64,000 nt of DNA from Halorubrum laminariae (GCF_024494655.1 NZ_JANHDL010000003.1:124001-188000), one strand, 5' to 3'. Counted from the first letter of the stretch, positions 8,699-18,474 are shown. Notes: generated by a model from the sequence alone, not told the origin. Program-made: numbers and translations.

Positions 8699-11308
8699 AT
8701 GACGGAACGAGACGAGGCGAGATCGGTAGCCGGCGCGACAGCGGGGTCCGGTTCTCCGATCGAGGTTCTCGTCGTGGCCGGAGACGCCGACACCGCGGAC
8801 GCGACCGCGACGGCGATCGAGCGCCACGGGAGTCGGGTAACGGCGACGACGGATCCGACCGAGGCGTTCCGCGCACTCGACCGCGACTCGTTCGACTGCG
8901 TCGTGAGCGAGTACCACCTCCGCGACGGCCACGGGATCGATCTCCTCGAATCGGTTCGCGACCGGTACGCCGATCTGCCGTTCGTCCTCTTCGCCGAGGA
9001 GGAGTCGGCGACCGTCGCGAGCGAGGCCGTCTCCGCGGGTGTCGACGAGTACGTCCCGAAGGGCGGCTTTTCTGACCCGTTCGACGCGCTCGTCTCCCGG
9101 ATCGACGACGCCGTGTCGCGGGCGCGAACCGAACGACAGCTCACGGCCCACCTCGACCGGATGACGGACGCCTTCTGCCGGATCGACGGCGACTGGCGGC
9201 TCGCGTACCTCAACGACCGCGCGACGGAACTGCTCGATAGAGACGCCGACGACCTTCTGGGCCGGCGGATCTGGGAGTGCTTTCCGGGCCTCGACGGGAC
9301 GGCCCTCGAAGCGGAACTCCGATCGGTGATGGAGACGGGGGAACCGACGACGTTTGAGTACCATGCCGATCTGCTCGATGCGGATCTCGAGATCGACCTG
9401 TACCCCTCCGCGACCGGCCTGTCAGCGTACTTCCGAGACGTGACCCCTCGGAAGGCTCACGAACGCGAGTTGGAGGAGCTATCCGAGCGACTCCAGCTCG
9501 CCCTAGAGGGCGCTGACGTGGGCGTCTGGGACTGGGATCTTCGTACCGACAAGGTGGAATACGACGACCGCTGGGCGGAAATGTTGGGGTACGAGCCGTC
9601 GGAGATCACGCCAGATCTCGCAGAGTGGAAGGCCCGCGTCCACCCCGACGACATCGACCCGGTACGGGCGGCGCATGAGGCGCACCTCGACGGAGACACG
9701 GAGCACTACCAGTTCGATCACCGGCTGCGATCGAAGGACGGTGACTGGCTGTGGATCCGCGACCGCGGACGGGTCGTCAAGCGCGACGACGACGGCGAGC
9801 CGCTACGTGCCGTCGGCATCCACATCGACGTGACCGAAGAGAAGGAGCGCGAGCGCGCGCTCGAACGCTACCGCCGGCTGATCGACGAGCTTCCGGAGGG
9901 GGTCTGCGAATACGACGCGGAGGGACGGTTTGCACTGGTTAACGGCCACATCGCGTCGGTGTACGGGATGTCTCCCAAGGAGCTCACCGGGCGACCGAGT
10001 CCGCTCGTGGACCGCATACGCGAGATGTCGGACGGCGACCCGTTCGCCGAACTCGTCGCGGGCGACCGCGAGCGGCTGTCGGGGACGGTGGAGCTCGACC
10101 TTCCGGATCGGCCGGGGACCATCGTGGACTTCGAACTGCAGCGACTCCTGATCGATGGCGAGTTCGACGGCGTTCTCGGTATCTCCCGCGACGTGACCGA
10201 CGAGCGCCGTCGCCAACGGCGACTCGAACGAACCTCGGCGCGGCTGGGGGCGCTCTACGAGGGCTCGCCGGACATGATAGACATCCACGACGAGGAGGGG
10301 CAGATCGTCGACGCAAACCGGGCGATGCTCTCAGAGCTCGGCTACGATCACGAGGCGCTCACCGAACTCGCCGTCTGGGACCTCGACGAACAGATGGAGC
10401 CGTCGGAGGCGGTCGACACTTGGGAGGGGTTAGAGACTGGCGAGACGGTTCGGATAGAGACGACGTTCCGTCGCGCGGACGGCACATCGCTTCCCGTCGA
10501 GGTCCACGTCCGTCGCATCGATGTTCAGGAGGAGTCACGGTTCCTCGCCAGCAGCCGCGACATCTCCGAGCGGAAGGCGTACGAACGGCGGATAGAGCGC
10601 GAAAACGAGCGGCTCGACGAGTTCGCGAGCATCGTCTCACACGATCTCCGAAACCCGCTCAACGTCCTCTCCGGATACCTGCACCTTGCCATGGAGACGG
10701 GCAACGACGACTACTACGAGCGGTGCGAGCGCGCGCTCGACGAGATGGAACGGCTGATCGAGGACGTGCTCACGCTCGCGCGGCAGGGTAACGCGATCGA
10801 CGACGTGGGGACGGTCGACCTCCGCGAGGTCGTGACTAGCTACGCGGAAGACGAATTCGGTCCGATCGACGTTCCGGACCGATCGAACGACGGAGACGCC
10901 GCGACGGACGACGCCCGTTCGGGCGAGGACGCGTCGACGAGAGAACCGGACGCCGAGGCCGTGACGATCGATGTCGCCGTCGAGACCGATCAGACGCTGT
11001 TTGCCGACGCCGGCCGACTCAAGCGGCTCCTCGGGAACCTCCTGCGGAACGCTGCCGAACACGGCGGGTCCCGAGTCGTCGTTGGCGACCTCCCGGACGG
11101 GTTCTACGTCGAGGACGACGGCCCCGGAATCCCCGAAGACCGTCGGGACGCCGTGTTCGAAAGCGGCTACTCGACGACCGGGACGGGGACCGGATTCGGC
11201 CTTGCGATCGTCCAGAGCATCGCCGAGGCGCACGGGTGGGACGTGACGCTTTCGGCGTCGGAGTCGGGCGGCGCTCGGTTCGAGTTCACCGGCGTTGACG
11301 GACCGTAG
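8699..11308 (+). CDS. Multi-PAS sensor histidine kinase with degenerate receiver domain
   Basis: 869 residues. Order: receiver-like domain (about 20-135), four PAS domains (about 150-260, 265-385, 390-500, 510-635), HisKA dimerisation domain with the phospho-acceptor His648 in IVSHDLRNPL, and a C-terminal HATPase with N box LLGNLLRNAAEHGG, G1 box DDGPGIP and G2 box GTGTGFGLAIVQ. There is no membrane segment, so it is cytosolic. In the receiver domain the usual phospho-acceptor Asp is replaced by Glu71 (CVVSEYHLRDG), while the conserved Lys121 remains. No cognate regulator lies next to it. A TATA-like stretch lies near 8652. The ligand cannot be told from sequence. Confidence 0.88.
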   Translation: MTERDEARSVAGATAGSGSPIEVLVVAGDADTADATATAIERHGSRVTATTDPTEAFRALDRDSFDCVVSEYHLRDGHGIDLLESVRDRYADLPFVLFAEEESATVASEAVSAGVDEYVPKGGFSDPFDALVSRIDDAVSRARTERQLTAHLDRMTDAFCRIDGDWRLAYLNDRATELLDRDADDLLGRRIWECFPGLDGTALEAELRSVMETGEPTTFEYHADLLDADLEIDLYPSATGLSAYFRDVTPRKAHERELEELSERLQLALEGADVGVWDWDLRTDKVEYDDRWAEMLGYEPSEITPDLAEWKARVHPDDIDPVRAAHEAHLDGDTEHYQFDHRLRSKDGDWLWIRDRGRVVKRDDDGEPLRAVGIHIDVTEEKERERALERYRRLIDELPEGVCEYDAEGRFALVNGHIASVYGMSPKELTGRPSPLVDRIREMSDGDPFAELVAGDRERLSGTVELDLPDRPGTIVDFELQRLLIDGEFDGVLGISRDVTDERRRQRRLERTSARLGALYEGSPDMIDIHDEEGQIVDANRAMLSELGYDHEALTELAVWDLDEQMEPSEAVDTWEGLETGETVRIETTFRRADGTSLPVEVHVRRIDVQEESRFLASSRDISERKAYERRIERENERLDEFASIVSHDLRNPLNVLSGYLHLAMETGNDDYYERCERALDEMERLIEDVLTLARQGNAIDDVGTVDLREVVTSYAEDEFGPIDVPDRSNDGDAATDDARSGEDASTREPDAEAVTIDVAVETDQTLFADAGRLKRLLGNLLRNAAEHGGSRVVVGDLPDGFYVEDDGPGIPEDRRDAVFESGYSTTGTGTGFGLAIVQSIAEAHGWDVTLSASESGGARFEFTGVDGP

Positions 11309-11371
11309 CCTGCGGCAGCAAAAAGTAACGGTTCAGATTCGGAGGGCGTCGCTACAGCGTGCTTCCGTCGT

Positions 11372-11767
11372 TCAGAACGCGCCCGGATAGACGCTGATCT
11401 CCGCGTGAAGCCCCTCGCGCAGGGCGCTGTGGACGTGACAGATCCCCTCGGCCCGCTCGGCGATGTCGGCGGCCGTCTCGTCGTCGAGGTCGGCCTCGAC
11501 GTGGACGTCGAACGCGATGGACGCCAAGTCGTCGTCGTCGAGCTCGGCGCTGGCGTCGATCTGTACCTTTCCGAGATCGTCCTCGCCGCGCTGGCTCCCG
11601 CCCACGCGGAACGCGGGCAGGTAACAGGAGGCGTACGTCGCGACGAGCGCGGCGTTCGGGTTCGGTCCCGTCTCGTCGGTCGCGTCGATCTGCAAGTCGA
11701 AGTCGCCGACTTGGCTCGTACAGGCGTATCCGTCCTCGGAGACGGTGGTGGTCTCGATGTCTGCCAT
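11372..11767 (-). CDS. OsmC family protein
   Basis: 131 residues with the OsmC/Ohr fold pattern. Two conserved cysteines are present, one in ATYASCYLPAFR and one in EGICHVHSALREG; in peroxidase members of the family such a pair reduces organic hydroperoxides. The start MADIETTTVSEDGY was preferred to upstream in-frame starts because the extra N-terminus is basic and lacks conservation features. Convergent with the preceding histidine kinase. Substrate not deducible. Confidence 0.82.
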   Translation of the reverse strand: MADIETTTVSEDGYACTSQVGDFDLQIDATDETGPNPNAALVATYASCYLPAFRVGGSQRGEDDLGKVQIDASAELDDDDLASIAFDVHVEADLDDETAADIAERAEGICHVHSALREGLHAEISVYPGAF

Positions 11768-11889
11768 AGTCATCGTACGCTTCGGTCGTGGCCGAATAAA
11801 GGTTGCCGACATCGACACGGCGCGCGGTCGACCGCGACGGTACGTCCGCTATCCCCACTCCTTTGAGCGTGGCGAACCTCCCCCCGACG

Positions 11890-12753
11890 ATGGATCCCGA
11901 TATCAGAAACGCCAGCGATACGTTCGAGTTCGACGACGGTACGACCGTCAACCGCCTCGGCTTCGGCGCGATGCGGCTCACCGGCGAGGACATCATCGGC
12001 GCTCCCGGCGACGAGGCGGAGGCGACACGCGTCCTTCAGCGCGCGGTCGAGGCCGGCGTCGACTTCGTTGATACCGCGGACTCCTACGGACCGGGCGTCT
12101 CCGAGCGCCTGATCGGCGAGGCGATCGACGACGATCCCGACGTGCTCGTGGCGTCGAAAGCGGGGCTGCTCCGCAACCGCGAGGGCGACTGGACCCCGCA
12201 CGGCGACCCCGAGTTCCTGAAAAATCAGGTACTGTGCAGCCTCGATCGGCTCGGCGTGGACACAATAGACCTGTACCAGTTCCACCGTCCGGACCCCGAC
12301 ACCGACTTCGAAGCGTCCGTTCACGCCTTCGCCGAGATGAAGGACGAAAAGCAGATCGAGCGCGTCGGCCTCTCGAACGTCTCCGTCGAGCAGCTGGAGA
12401 CCGCACTCGACATCGTCGACGTCGCCACGGTTCAGAACCGCTACGACGTGGGAAACCGCGACGAGGAGGCCGTCCTCCGCGCCTGCGAGAAGCGTGGGAT
12501 CGGATTCATTCCGTGGGGGCCGATGTACGCGGTCGACGAGGACGAGGCCGGCCCCGTGCTCGATTCGGTCGCCGAGCGGCGCGACGCGACTCCCCATCAG
12601 GTCGCGCTCGCGTGGCTGCTCGGACACTCCGACGTGACGCTCCCGATCCCCGGCACGTCGAGCGTCGACCACCTCGAATCGAACCTCGAAGCCGCGCGGC
12701 TGGAACTGACAGACGAGGACGTGGCGGCACTCGACGGGATCGATCCGCGATAA
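11890..12753 (+). CDS. Aldo/keto reductase
   Basis: 287-residue NAD(P)H-dependent oxidoreductase with an (alpha/beta)8 barrel. The catalytic tetrad is visible: Asp61 and Tyr66 in FVDTADSYGPG, Lys90 in VLVASKAG, His132 in LYQFHRPDPD. The cofactor-binding C-terminal segment PIPGTSSVDHLESNL is also typical. Divergent from the osmC gene, convergent with purA. Substrate unknown. Confidence 0.88.
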   Translation: MDPDIRNASDTFEFDDGTTVNRLGFGAMRLTGEDIIGAPGDEAEATRVLQRAVEAGVDFVDTADSYGPGVSERLIGEAIDDDPDVLVASKAGLLRNREGDWTPHGDPEFLKNQVLCSLDRLGVDTIDLYQFHRPDPDTDFEASVHAFAEMKDEKQIERVGLSNVSVEQLETALDIVDVATVQNRYDVGNRDEEAVLRACEKRGIGFIPWGPMYAVDEDEAGPVLDSVAERRDATPHQVALAWLLGHSDVTLPIPGTSSVDHLESNLEAARLELTDEDVAALDGIDPR

Positions 12754-12765
12754 CAGAGCGCTATT

Positions 12766-14118
12766 TCACTCGTCGAACGGGTTCGTCAGCTCGACCGTTT
12801 CCTCGCGGTCGGGGCCGACGCCGACGGCGTACACCGGCGTGTCGATCTCGGCGGCGACGAACTCGAGGTACTCGCGGGCCGCGTCGGGCAGCGCCTCGTA
12901 TCCCGCCTCGGCGACGGCGGCCGAGTCGAACGGTTTCCACGTGTCGAGCGTCTCGTAGATAGGGTCACAGCGGGCCCACCGCTCAGTCGTGGTCGGGACG
13001 GTATCGAGTGTCTCGCCATCAAGCTCGTACCCCGTACACACCTTCAGCTCGTCGAGGCCGGCGAGCACGTCGACGTGGTTGACCGCGACACCCGTGAATC
13101 CCGAGACGCGCGTGGCGTGGCGTAACATCGGGAGGTCGAGCCAGCCGATCCGCCGCGGGCGACCGGTGACTGTCCCGAACTCGCCGCCCCGTTCGCGGAT
13201 GTCGTCGGCGAGCGCCTCCTCGTCATCGTCGCCGTCAAGTTCGGTCGGAAGCGGGCCGGAGCCGACTCGTGAGAGGTACGCCTTGACGATGCCGACGACC
13301 TCGCCGTCACCGACGGTCGTGACTCCGAGCCCGGAGCCGACGGCGGCCCCGCCGGCCGTCGGATTCGAAGAGGTGACGAACGGGTAATTCCCGTGGTCGA
13401 CGTCGATGTGCGTGCCCTGTGCGCCCTCGAAGAGGATCTCGTCGCCGGCCTCGTGGCGTCGATGGAGGAAATCCGAGCAGTTGACGGTCATCCCCTCGTC
13501 GGCGAGGCGCTCGCCGATCGCGGTGAACTCCTCGTGGAGGGCGTCCACGTCGAACGCCTCGGCGCGATCGTCACCCGAGAGATCGAGCCCGTACACATCC
13601 TCGACGACCGCGCGCTTCTGCGGAACGGCGTACGCCAACTTCTCGCGGAGCACGACGGGATCGAGCAGGTCAGCGATCCGAATGCCCCGTCGGCCTGCCT
13701 TGTCTTCGTAGGTGGGACCGATGCCGCGGCCCGTCGTGCCGACCTCGTCGCCGTCGTCGTCGTCGGCTTTGACTTCTTCTTCGATCCCGTCCAGAACGCG
13801 GTGGTACGGCATGATGACGTGCGCTCGTCGAGCGACCCGAACGTCGGGGTCGAGCCCGCGCTCGCGCAGGTCGTCTATCTCGGTGAACAGCGTTCGCGGG
13901 TTGACGACACAGCCGTTTCCGAGTATTCCGACCGTCCCTCGGACCGCGCCGCTCGGAACGAGCGAAAGCTTGTACTCCGTGCCGCCCTCGACGACGGTGT
14001 GGCCGGCGTTGTCGCCGCCCTGATAACGGACTACGACGTCCGCGTCCCCTCCCCACCGGTCGACGAGCGCGCCCTTGCCCTCGTCACCCAGCTGGGAGCC
14101 GACGATGGTGAGTGTCAT
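12766..14118 (-). CDS. purA: Adenylosuccinate synthase
   Basis: 450 residues. Condenses IMP and aspartate using GTP in the first committed step to AMP. The N-terminal GTP-binding loop GSQLGDEGKG and the catalytic His in GGDNAGHTVV are intact, as are the GRGIGPTYEDK and SSNPTAGG segments; the GTP-base NHVD motif lies near VAVNHVDVLAG. Normal length. A minus-strand TATA-like stretch lies about 27 nt upstream (near 14145-14152). Confidence 0.95.
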   Translation of the reverse strand: MTLTIVGSQLGDEGKGALVDRWGGDADVVVRYQGGDNAGHTVVEGGTEYKLSLVPSGAVRGTVGILGNGCVVNPRTLFTEIDDLRERGLDPDVRVARRAHVIMPYHRVLDGIEEEVKADDDDGDEVGTTGRGIGPTYEDKAGRRGIRIADLLDPVVLREKLAYAVPQKRAVVEDVYGLDLSGDDRAEAFDVDALHEEFTAIGERLADEGMTVNCSDFLHRRHEAGDEILFEGAQGTHIDVDHGNYPFVTSSNPTAGGAAVGSGLGVTTVGDGEVVGIVKAYLSRVGSGPLPTELDGDDDEEALADDIRERGGEFGTVTGRPRRIGWLDLPMLRHATRVSGFTGVAVNHVDVLAGLDELKVCTGYELDGETLDTVPTTTERWARCDPIYETLDTWKPFDSAAVAEAGYEALPDAAREYLEFVAAEIDTPVYAVGVGPDREETVELTNPFDE

Positions 14119-14461
14119 ACGACCGCTGTGTTCCCTGCGGGGGGTAAAACCGATTACGGTCCACGGCCGAAAATACTGCACGAACGTGAATATCGCATTT
14201 CCTCCAGCCCCGGTTCTGTTGCTATTTGTGTACGATCTGGCGGAGAGACGGCCCGCGTTGCGTCCGCGTCGAACCCGATCGAAAGACTCGAGAGCGAATA
14301 CATCGAGAGCGAACACATCGCGATCGGGTCCGTCTCACGCGGTTTCCGGGTCTCGGGACCGAACACGTTAACTATCCCCACGTCAAACTGCTCGATCGAG
14401 CGCTCTGCGGCGACGCCCGACAGCAACTTTTAAACGGGGGCATGACAAGTTAACATGTGCC
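14119..14461. other. Intergenic region between divergent purA and a small regulator
   Basis: About 340 nt. It holds the purA promoter (TTTTA near 14146 on the minus strand) and the regulator promoter (TTTTAAA at 14428-14434). An imperfect tandem repeat of GAGAGCGAATACATC type occurs near 14288-14325. No gene seen. Confidence 0.5.
14428..14434 (+). promoter_or_regulatory. TATA box of the winged-helix regulator gene
   Basis: TTTTAAA centred about 31 nt before the ATG at 14462, predicting a leader of only a few bases. Confidence 0.55.
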
Positions 14462-14767
14462 ATGATAGATCGACTAGAGAAGGAGGTAGACATGCTGGAA
14501 CGACACCTCCAGGTCCTGCGGATGGTCATCGAAAACGAACCGATCGGCATCGTCAAGATGTCGAACGAGACGGGATACCCGCACCACAAGGTCCGCTACT
14601 CGCTCCGCGTGCTCGAAGAGGAGAACCTCATCGAGCCGTCCAGTCAGGGTGCGATCACGACCGAACGGACCCACGAGTTCGTCGACGAACTCGACGAGAA
14701 GCTCGACGAGACGGTCGAAAAGCTCGGCTCGATGCGTATCGACGACGCCGCCGAACTGGAAAGCTAA
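14462..14767 (+). CDS. Small winged-helix transcriptional regulator
   Basis: 101 residues. An N-terminal helix (DRLEKEVDMLERHLQVLRMV) is followed by a winged-helix DNA-binding region: GIVKMSNETGYPHHKVRYSL is the helix-turn-helix and LEEENLIEPSSQGAITTE the wing. A C-terminal helical tail (VDELDEKLDETVEKLGSM) probably dimerises. The pattern is that of widespread archaeal predicted regulators. It has its own promoter and sits alone between purA and a convergent gene. Target unknown. Confidence 0.7.
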   Translation: MIDRLEKEVDMLERHLQVLRMVIENEPIGIVKMSNETGYPHHKVRYSLRVLEEENLIEPSSQGAITTERTHEFVDELDEKLDETVEKLGSMRIDDAAELES

Positions 14768-14841
14768 ACTGACTGCCGCACACTGTCTCGATTTCTGCGT
14801 CACCTCGCCACCTCCGTCTCCGTCTTCGACACTCGCACCAC

Positions 14842-17181
14842 TCAGAGGTCAGGGACCGTCATGTGGAAGCCGCCGTCGCGAGCCTCGACGAGACAGAGGT
14901 GGTAGCCGCGCTTGCGCGAGAGCTTCACAAAGCTCGCGCGCTTGGACCGACTGAACAGTCCGCCGCCGACGGCGTCGCTCGCGGTCTCCAGTGCGCCCGG
15001 CTCGAAGAAACTCTCCGTCACTGCGAACGCGGCCGCGAACGGATCGTTCGACTCCGCGATGTCCCGACCGTTCGACACGAGCGACTCTAGCGTTCCCTCC
15101 GCGGTCGGGTCGCGGCTGTCGTTGAGGTCGGCGACGAACAGCGGGTTCCCCATCCGATCGCGTAAGACGAGGTCGAACTGTCGCTGTTCGCGGGTCTCTT
15201 CGCCGCCCTCGCGGATCGCTATCGACACCGAGCCGCCGATCTCGGCGCGGTCGATTTCGGGGAGCGCGTCGTACAGGTCGCGGAGCACGCTCTGGCTGCC
15301 GGTCTCGCTCACCTCGAACGGGAGATCCTCCACGAGCCACCGGGTGAAGCCGTACTCGATCGTGTCTCGCAGGAACTCCTCGTACGGTCGCCCCTCGACT
15401 GCGAGCCCCTCCGTCTCGAAGCTCGTGTGGTGTTCGATCCGGAGGTTCTCCCGGAGGGAATCCCGGTCGACCGCGCCGTCGTGTGCGTCTTCGAGGGTCG
15501 CGCCGCCCTTGGAGTCGTACCGGACGAACAGGTTCGTCCCCTCACGGGCCTCGGCCGCCGACAGGTTCCGATCGCTCTCCGGGAGCCGGTCACGGACGGC
15601 CGACAGCTCCTCGCGGAGCCGGTCGCGCTCCTCGCGGATCGTCGACAGCTCGGATTCGAGCCCCTCGACCTCGGCGGCGAGGTCGTCGCGCTCGTCAGCG
15701 ATCTCGTCGCGTTTGGCCGCGAGCCTGTCTCGTTCGGTCTCAAGCGACTCTCGGGCCTCGGTCGCCGTTTCGAGCGCCGATTCGAGTTCGCGGATCCGTG
15801 ATGCGGCCCGTTCGGCGGACGGGGCGGCCGACCCGCGACTCGTTGACCGCTGTGTCACCGCGGCGCTGTTGGATCCGGTTTGCTCGGTCGCTCTCGGTTC
15901 AGCCGAGCCGTTCTCGCCCCCGTTCGTCGCGCCCGGCTCGCGGTCGTGCTCCGGCGGCGGGCTCGCCTCGCTTGGGTCGAGCGCCGGTATCGACTTCTGC
16001 TCGCGCCACTGCTCCTCCTCGGAGAAGACGTCTTCGTCTGCGGGCGACGACGCGGATTGTTCGCCGTCCGATGGGCTCCGATCACGGCGATCCGTCCCGG
16101 TCTCTGACCGCACCGGTGACCGATCCGACTCCGCGTCTGCGGCCGTCGAACCGCGGTTGCCGGCTCCGTCACGGTCCGTCTCGGATGTATCGTGCTCGCT
16201 ACCGGACGCGCGAGCGTCGGCATCGCTGGCAGTCGCGTCGGCGTCTGCGCTGTCGTCGGCGTCACGTCCGTCGTTTACGGCGTCTACACCGGTGTTCCCG
16301 TCGTCTACGGCGTCTACGTCGTCTGTATCGGAATCGGATACCCCGTCAGCGTCGGCCGCCACCTCCGCCGTTTCTTCGGTTCCCGTTTCTTCGGTTCCCG
16401 TTTCGTCAGACTCCATCTCGTCACCCCCCGTCTCATCGGCCGACGGGTCCGCCACGACGGGATCTGGAGTCGTTTCTGTCGCCCCCGGGGACGAGTTGGA
16501 GGCCGCCTCCGCGTCTACACGCACCTCGTCCGTCGCGGTCGGTTCCGCCTCGGTCACCGCGGCTCCCGGTCCGGCCGCCGCCGATCCGGAGTCCGTCACC
16601 TCGCCGTCCGCGTCACCTGTCGCGCCGCTCGTCGCGTCGTCGCCGGTCGGCAACTCGCGAACGTCGAGGTCGACCTCGTAGACGGTGTAGATCCCGACCT
16701 CGTCGTCGGCCAGATCGAAGGCGTCGTCGCCGGTTTCGAGCCGGCGCGAGTTGCCCACGTACGCCGCCGACATCGACTCGCCGGCAGTGTAGGTAACGTA
16801 GTAGTCGCCCGAGAGCACGTTCTCGGACAGCTCGACGTAGCCGGTGTAGCCTCCTTGCGAGAGCTTGCGATCTGCCTCCGAGAGCGGCGTGTCGTTCGTG
16901 TAGTACTGCGCCCGCGGCTCGCCGCCCCGCTCCTGCATGGCGAAAAGCACCGGCAGGACCTCATGCGGAGCCTCGTAGACGGTCCCGGACGCGTCCGCGA
17001 ACCCATCGAGATCGCCGTCGGCGACCCCGACCACGCGGCCCTCGAACACGAACAGCCACGCCACGCCGTCGGTCACCGCGCCGGAGAACTCCCGGTCGAC
17101 GAGACCCGCCAGTCCGGCGAACCCGTCCGAGAACTCGCGGGCGTCCCACTCGGTGATCTCCGCTCTTCGCTGTGCGTCCAT
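14842..17181 (-). CDS. Large acidic coiled-coil protein (DUF7527-like)
   Basis: 779 residues in three parts. About 1-195 is a folded domain (GVAWLFVFEGRVVGVADGDL; GYTGYVELSENVLSGDYYV). About 200-430 is an extremely acidic Asp/Glu/Ser/Thr/Ala linker with DETGTEETGTEET-type internal repeats. About 470-560 is a coiled coil built on ETERDRLAAKRDEIADERDD. The last 200 residues form a second folded domain (NLFVRYDSKGGATLEDA; RQFDLVLRDRMGNPLFVADL). I recall this architecture as a haloarchaeal protein of unknown function; no catalytic motif is visible. Start ATG follows an AT-poor gap. Confidence 0.65.
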   Translation of the reverse strand: MDAQRRAEITEWDAREFSDGFAGLAGLVDREFSGAVTDGVAWLFVFEGRVVGVADGDLDGFADASGTVYEAPHEVLPVLFAMQERGGEPRAQYYTNDTPLSEADRKLSQGGYTGYVELSENVLSGDYYVTYTAGESMSAAYVGNSRRLETGDDAFDLADDEVGIYTVYEVDLDVRELPTGDDATSGATGDADGEVTDSGSAAAGPGAAVTEAEPTATDEVRVDAEAASNSSPGATETTPDPVVADPSADETGGDEMESDETGTEETGTEETAEVAADADGVSDSDTDDVDAVDDGNTGVDAVNDGRDADDSADADATASDADARASGSEHDTSETDRDGAGNRGSTAADAESDRSPVRSETGTDRRDRSPSDGEQSASSPADEDVFSEEEQWREQKSIPALDPSEASPPPEHDREPGATNGGENGSAEPRATEQTGSNSAAVTQRSTSRGSAAPSAERAASRIRELESALETATEARESLETERDRLAAKRDEIADERDDLAAEVEGLESELSTIREERDRLREELSAVRDRLPESDRNLSAAEAREGTNLFVRYDSKGGATLEDAHDGAVDRDSLRENLRIEHHTSFETEGLAVEGRPYEEFLRDTIEYGFTRWLVEDLPFEVSETGSQSVLRDLYDALPEIDRAEIGGSVSIAIREGGEETREQRQFDLVLRDRMGNPLFVADLNDSRDPTAEGTLESLVSNGRDIAESNDPFAAAFAVTESFFEPGALETASDAVGGGLFSRSKRASFVKLSRKRGYHLCLVEARDGGFHMTVPDL

Positions 17182-17264
17182 CTTGGACGTACGTCGCCCG
17201 CTTTGACCCATATAGCTTCCGGACTGTGAGACGGCCGTCTGACACCGGAGCGGGGTTCAAATCC

Positions 17265-17750
17265 TCACCGCGATCGCGACGCGTCGCCGACGGTCGCGAT
17301 CGCCTCGCGTCCGAGGTCAATCACGTCCGGCTGGAGGTCGCTCGCCGCCAGTTCTTCGGCGGTGAACCAGCGCCAGTCGGCGGCGTCAGCCTCGTTGTCG
17401 CCGCGCGGCGCGATCTCGCGCGAATCGACGCGAGCGAAGTAGAGGTGATCGACGTGCTGGTGCCCCACGGACCCGTCCTCGTGGACGTTGATGTCGTGAA
17501 GCAGCAGATGCGCGGGCTCGGGGATACCGCGGGTGTTCGGGCCGGAGACGGCCGACTCGCTCGCGACCAACTCGGCCGCGAGACCCGTCTCCTCGCGAAC
17601 CTCCCGTAGCGCGGCCTCGTGCGGCAGTTCGTCTCGGTCGACGTGCCCGCCGGGCGGGAGTCGGACGCCGAGCCGCTCGTGCTCGTGGAGCGCGGTGGCA
17701 CCGGCGTTGACGACGTACGTCGTCGCCGTGAAGTGACGCGTGGTCTCCAT
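17265..17750 (-). CDS. Nudix hydrolase
   Basis: 161 residues. The Nudix box GX5EX7REUXEEXGU is intact in GGHVDRDELPHEAALREV continuing REETGLAAEL, so it should hydrolyse a nucleoside diphosphate linked to another moiety with Mg2+. The start is placed at METTRHFTATTYVV; the frame stays open upstream only because of the 17-nt repeat tract at 17811-17929. Divergent from the cupin gene. Substrate unknown. Confidence 0.88.
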   Translation of the reverse strand: METTRHFTATTYVVNAGATALHEHERLGVRLPPGGHVDRDELPHEAALREVREETGLAAELVASESAVSGPNTRGIPEPAHLLLHDINVHEDGSVGHQHVDHLYFARVDSREIAPRGDNEADAADWRWFTAEELAASDLQPDVIDLGREAIATVGDASRSR

Positions 17751-17810
17751 ACCGTGGGATGGGCGCACGCTGCCTTCGCGGTTTCGACCGACGGTTGGTC
17801 GCGGATGACG

Positions 17811-17929
17811 GACGGCCACGGACAGGCGACGGCCACGGACAGGCGACGGCCACGGACGGACGACGGCCACGGACGGACGACGGCCACGGACTGGCGACGG
17901 TCGCGAAGGGGCGACAGTCGCGGACGGTC
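17811..17929. repeat. Seven-unit 17-nt tandem repeat between divergent genes
   Basis: Seven adjacent units of exactly 17 nt, beginning at 17811, 17828, 17845, 17862, 17879, 17896 and 17913. The first two units read GACGGCCACGGACAGGC and are identical, the third and fourth are identical to each other, and divergence grows to the last, GACAGTCGCGGACGGTC. It lies between the Nudix and cupin start codons, where their promoters should be. The last unit recurs with one mismatch at 40356-40372. Confidence 0.9.
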
Positions 17930-17991
17930 GATGCCCGCCGACCGGAGCTGACGACGAGAAGACCTTTGCCGCCGCCGCGCGATCGGACATC

Positions 17992-18474
17992 ATGGCGCGC
18001 GTTAACGCGGATGAACTCGCGTGGAGCGAGCCGGACGACGACGCGGCCGGCTGGCGTCGGAAGCGACTCGGGGCGGCGGCCGGCGGGAACGCCCTCGGCT
18101 GCAGCCTCTACGAGCTTCCGCCCGGAGAACGCTCGTGGCCTTACCACTATCACACTGCGAACGAAGAGGCGCTGTACGTCCTCGCCGGGGAGGGCCGCCT
18201 CCGGCTCGACGGCGAGTCTCACCCCCTCCGGGCGGACGACTACGTCGCGTTCCCGGCCGACGAGTCGGGCGCGCACCGAGTCGTCAACGACGGCGACGCG
18301 ACGCTGCGATACTTGGTCGTCTCGACGATGCGCGAGCCGGACGTGACGGTGTATCCGGACTCCGGGAAGTTCGGCGTGTACGTCGGGTCGCCGCCCGGCG
18401 GTCGAGCCGAGCGGACGCTCGACGGGTACTACCGGATCGGCGACGACGTGGACTACTGGGACTGCGAGCGATAG
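17992..18474 (+). CDS. Cupin domain protein
   Basis: 160 residues with a single cupin barrel. Cupin motif 1 is WPYHYHTANEEALYVLAGEG and motif 2 is AGAHRVVNDGD-like (SGAHRVVNDGDATLRYLVV), giving a metal site of His/His/Glu/His. A C-terminal segment (VYPDSGKFGVYVGSPPGG) suits cupins of the small-molecule-binding or isomerase type. Start ATG directly after a purine-rich stretch. Divergent from the Nudix gene with a minisatellite between them. Confidence 0.82.
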   Translation: MARVNADELAWSEPDDDAAGWRRKRLGAAAGGNALGCSLYELPPGERSWPYHYHTANEEALYVLAGEGRLRLDGESHPLRADDYVAFPADESGAHRVVNDGDATLRYLVVSTMREPDVTVYPDSGKFGVYVGSPPGGRAERTLDGYYRIGDDVDYWDCER

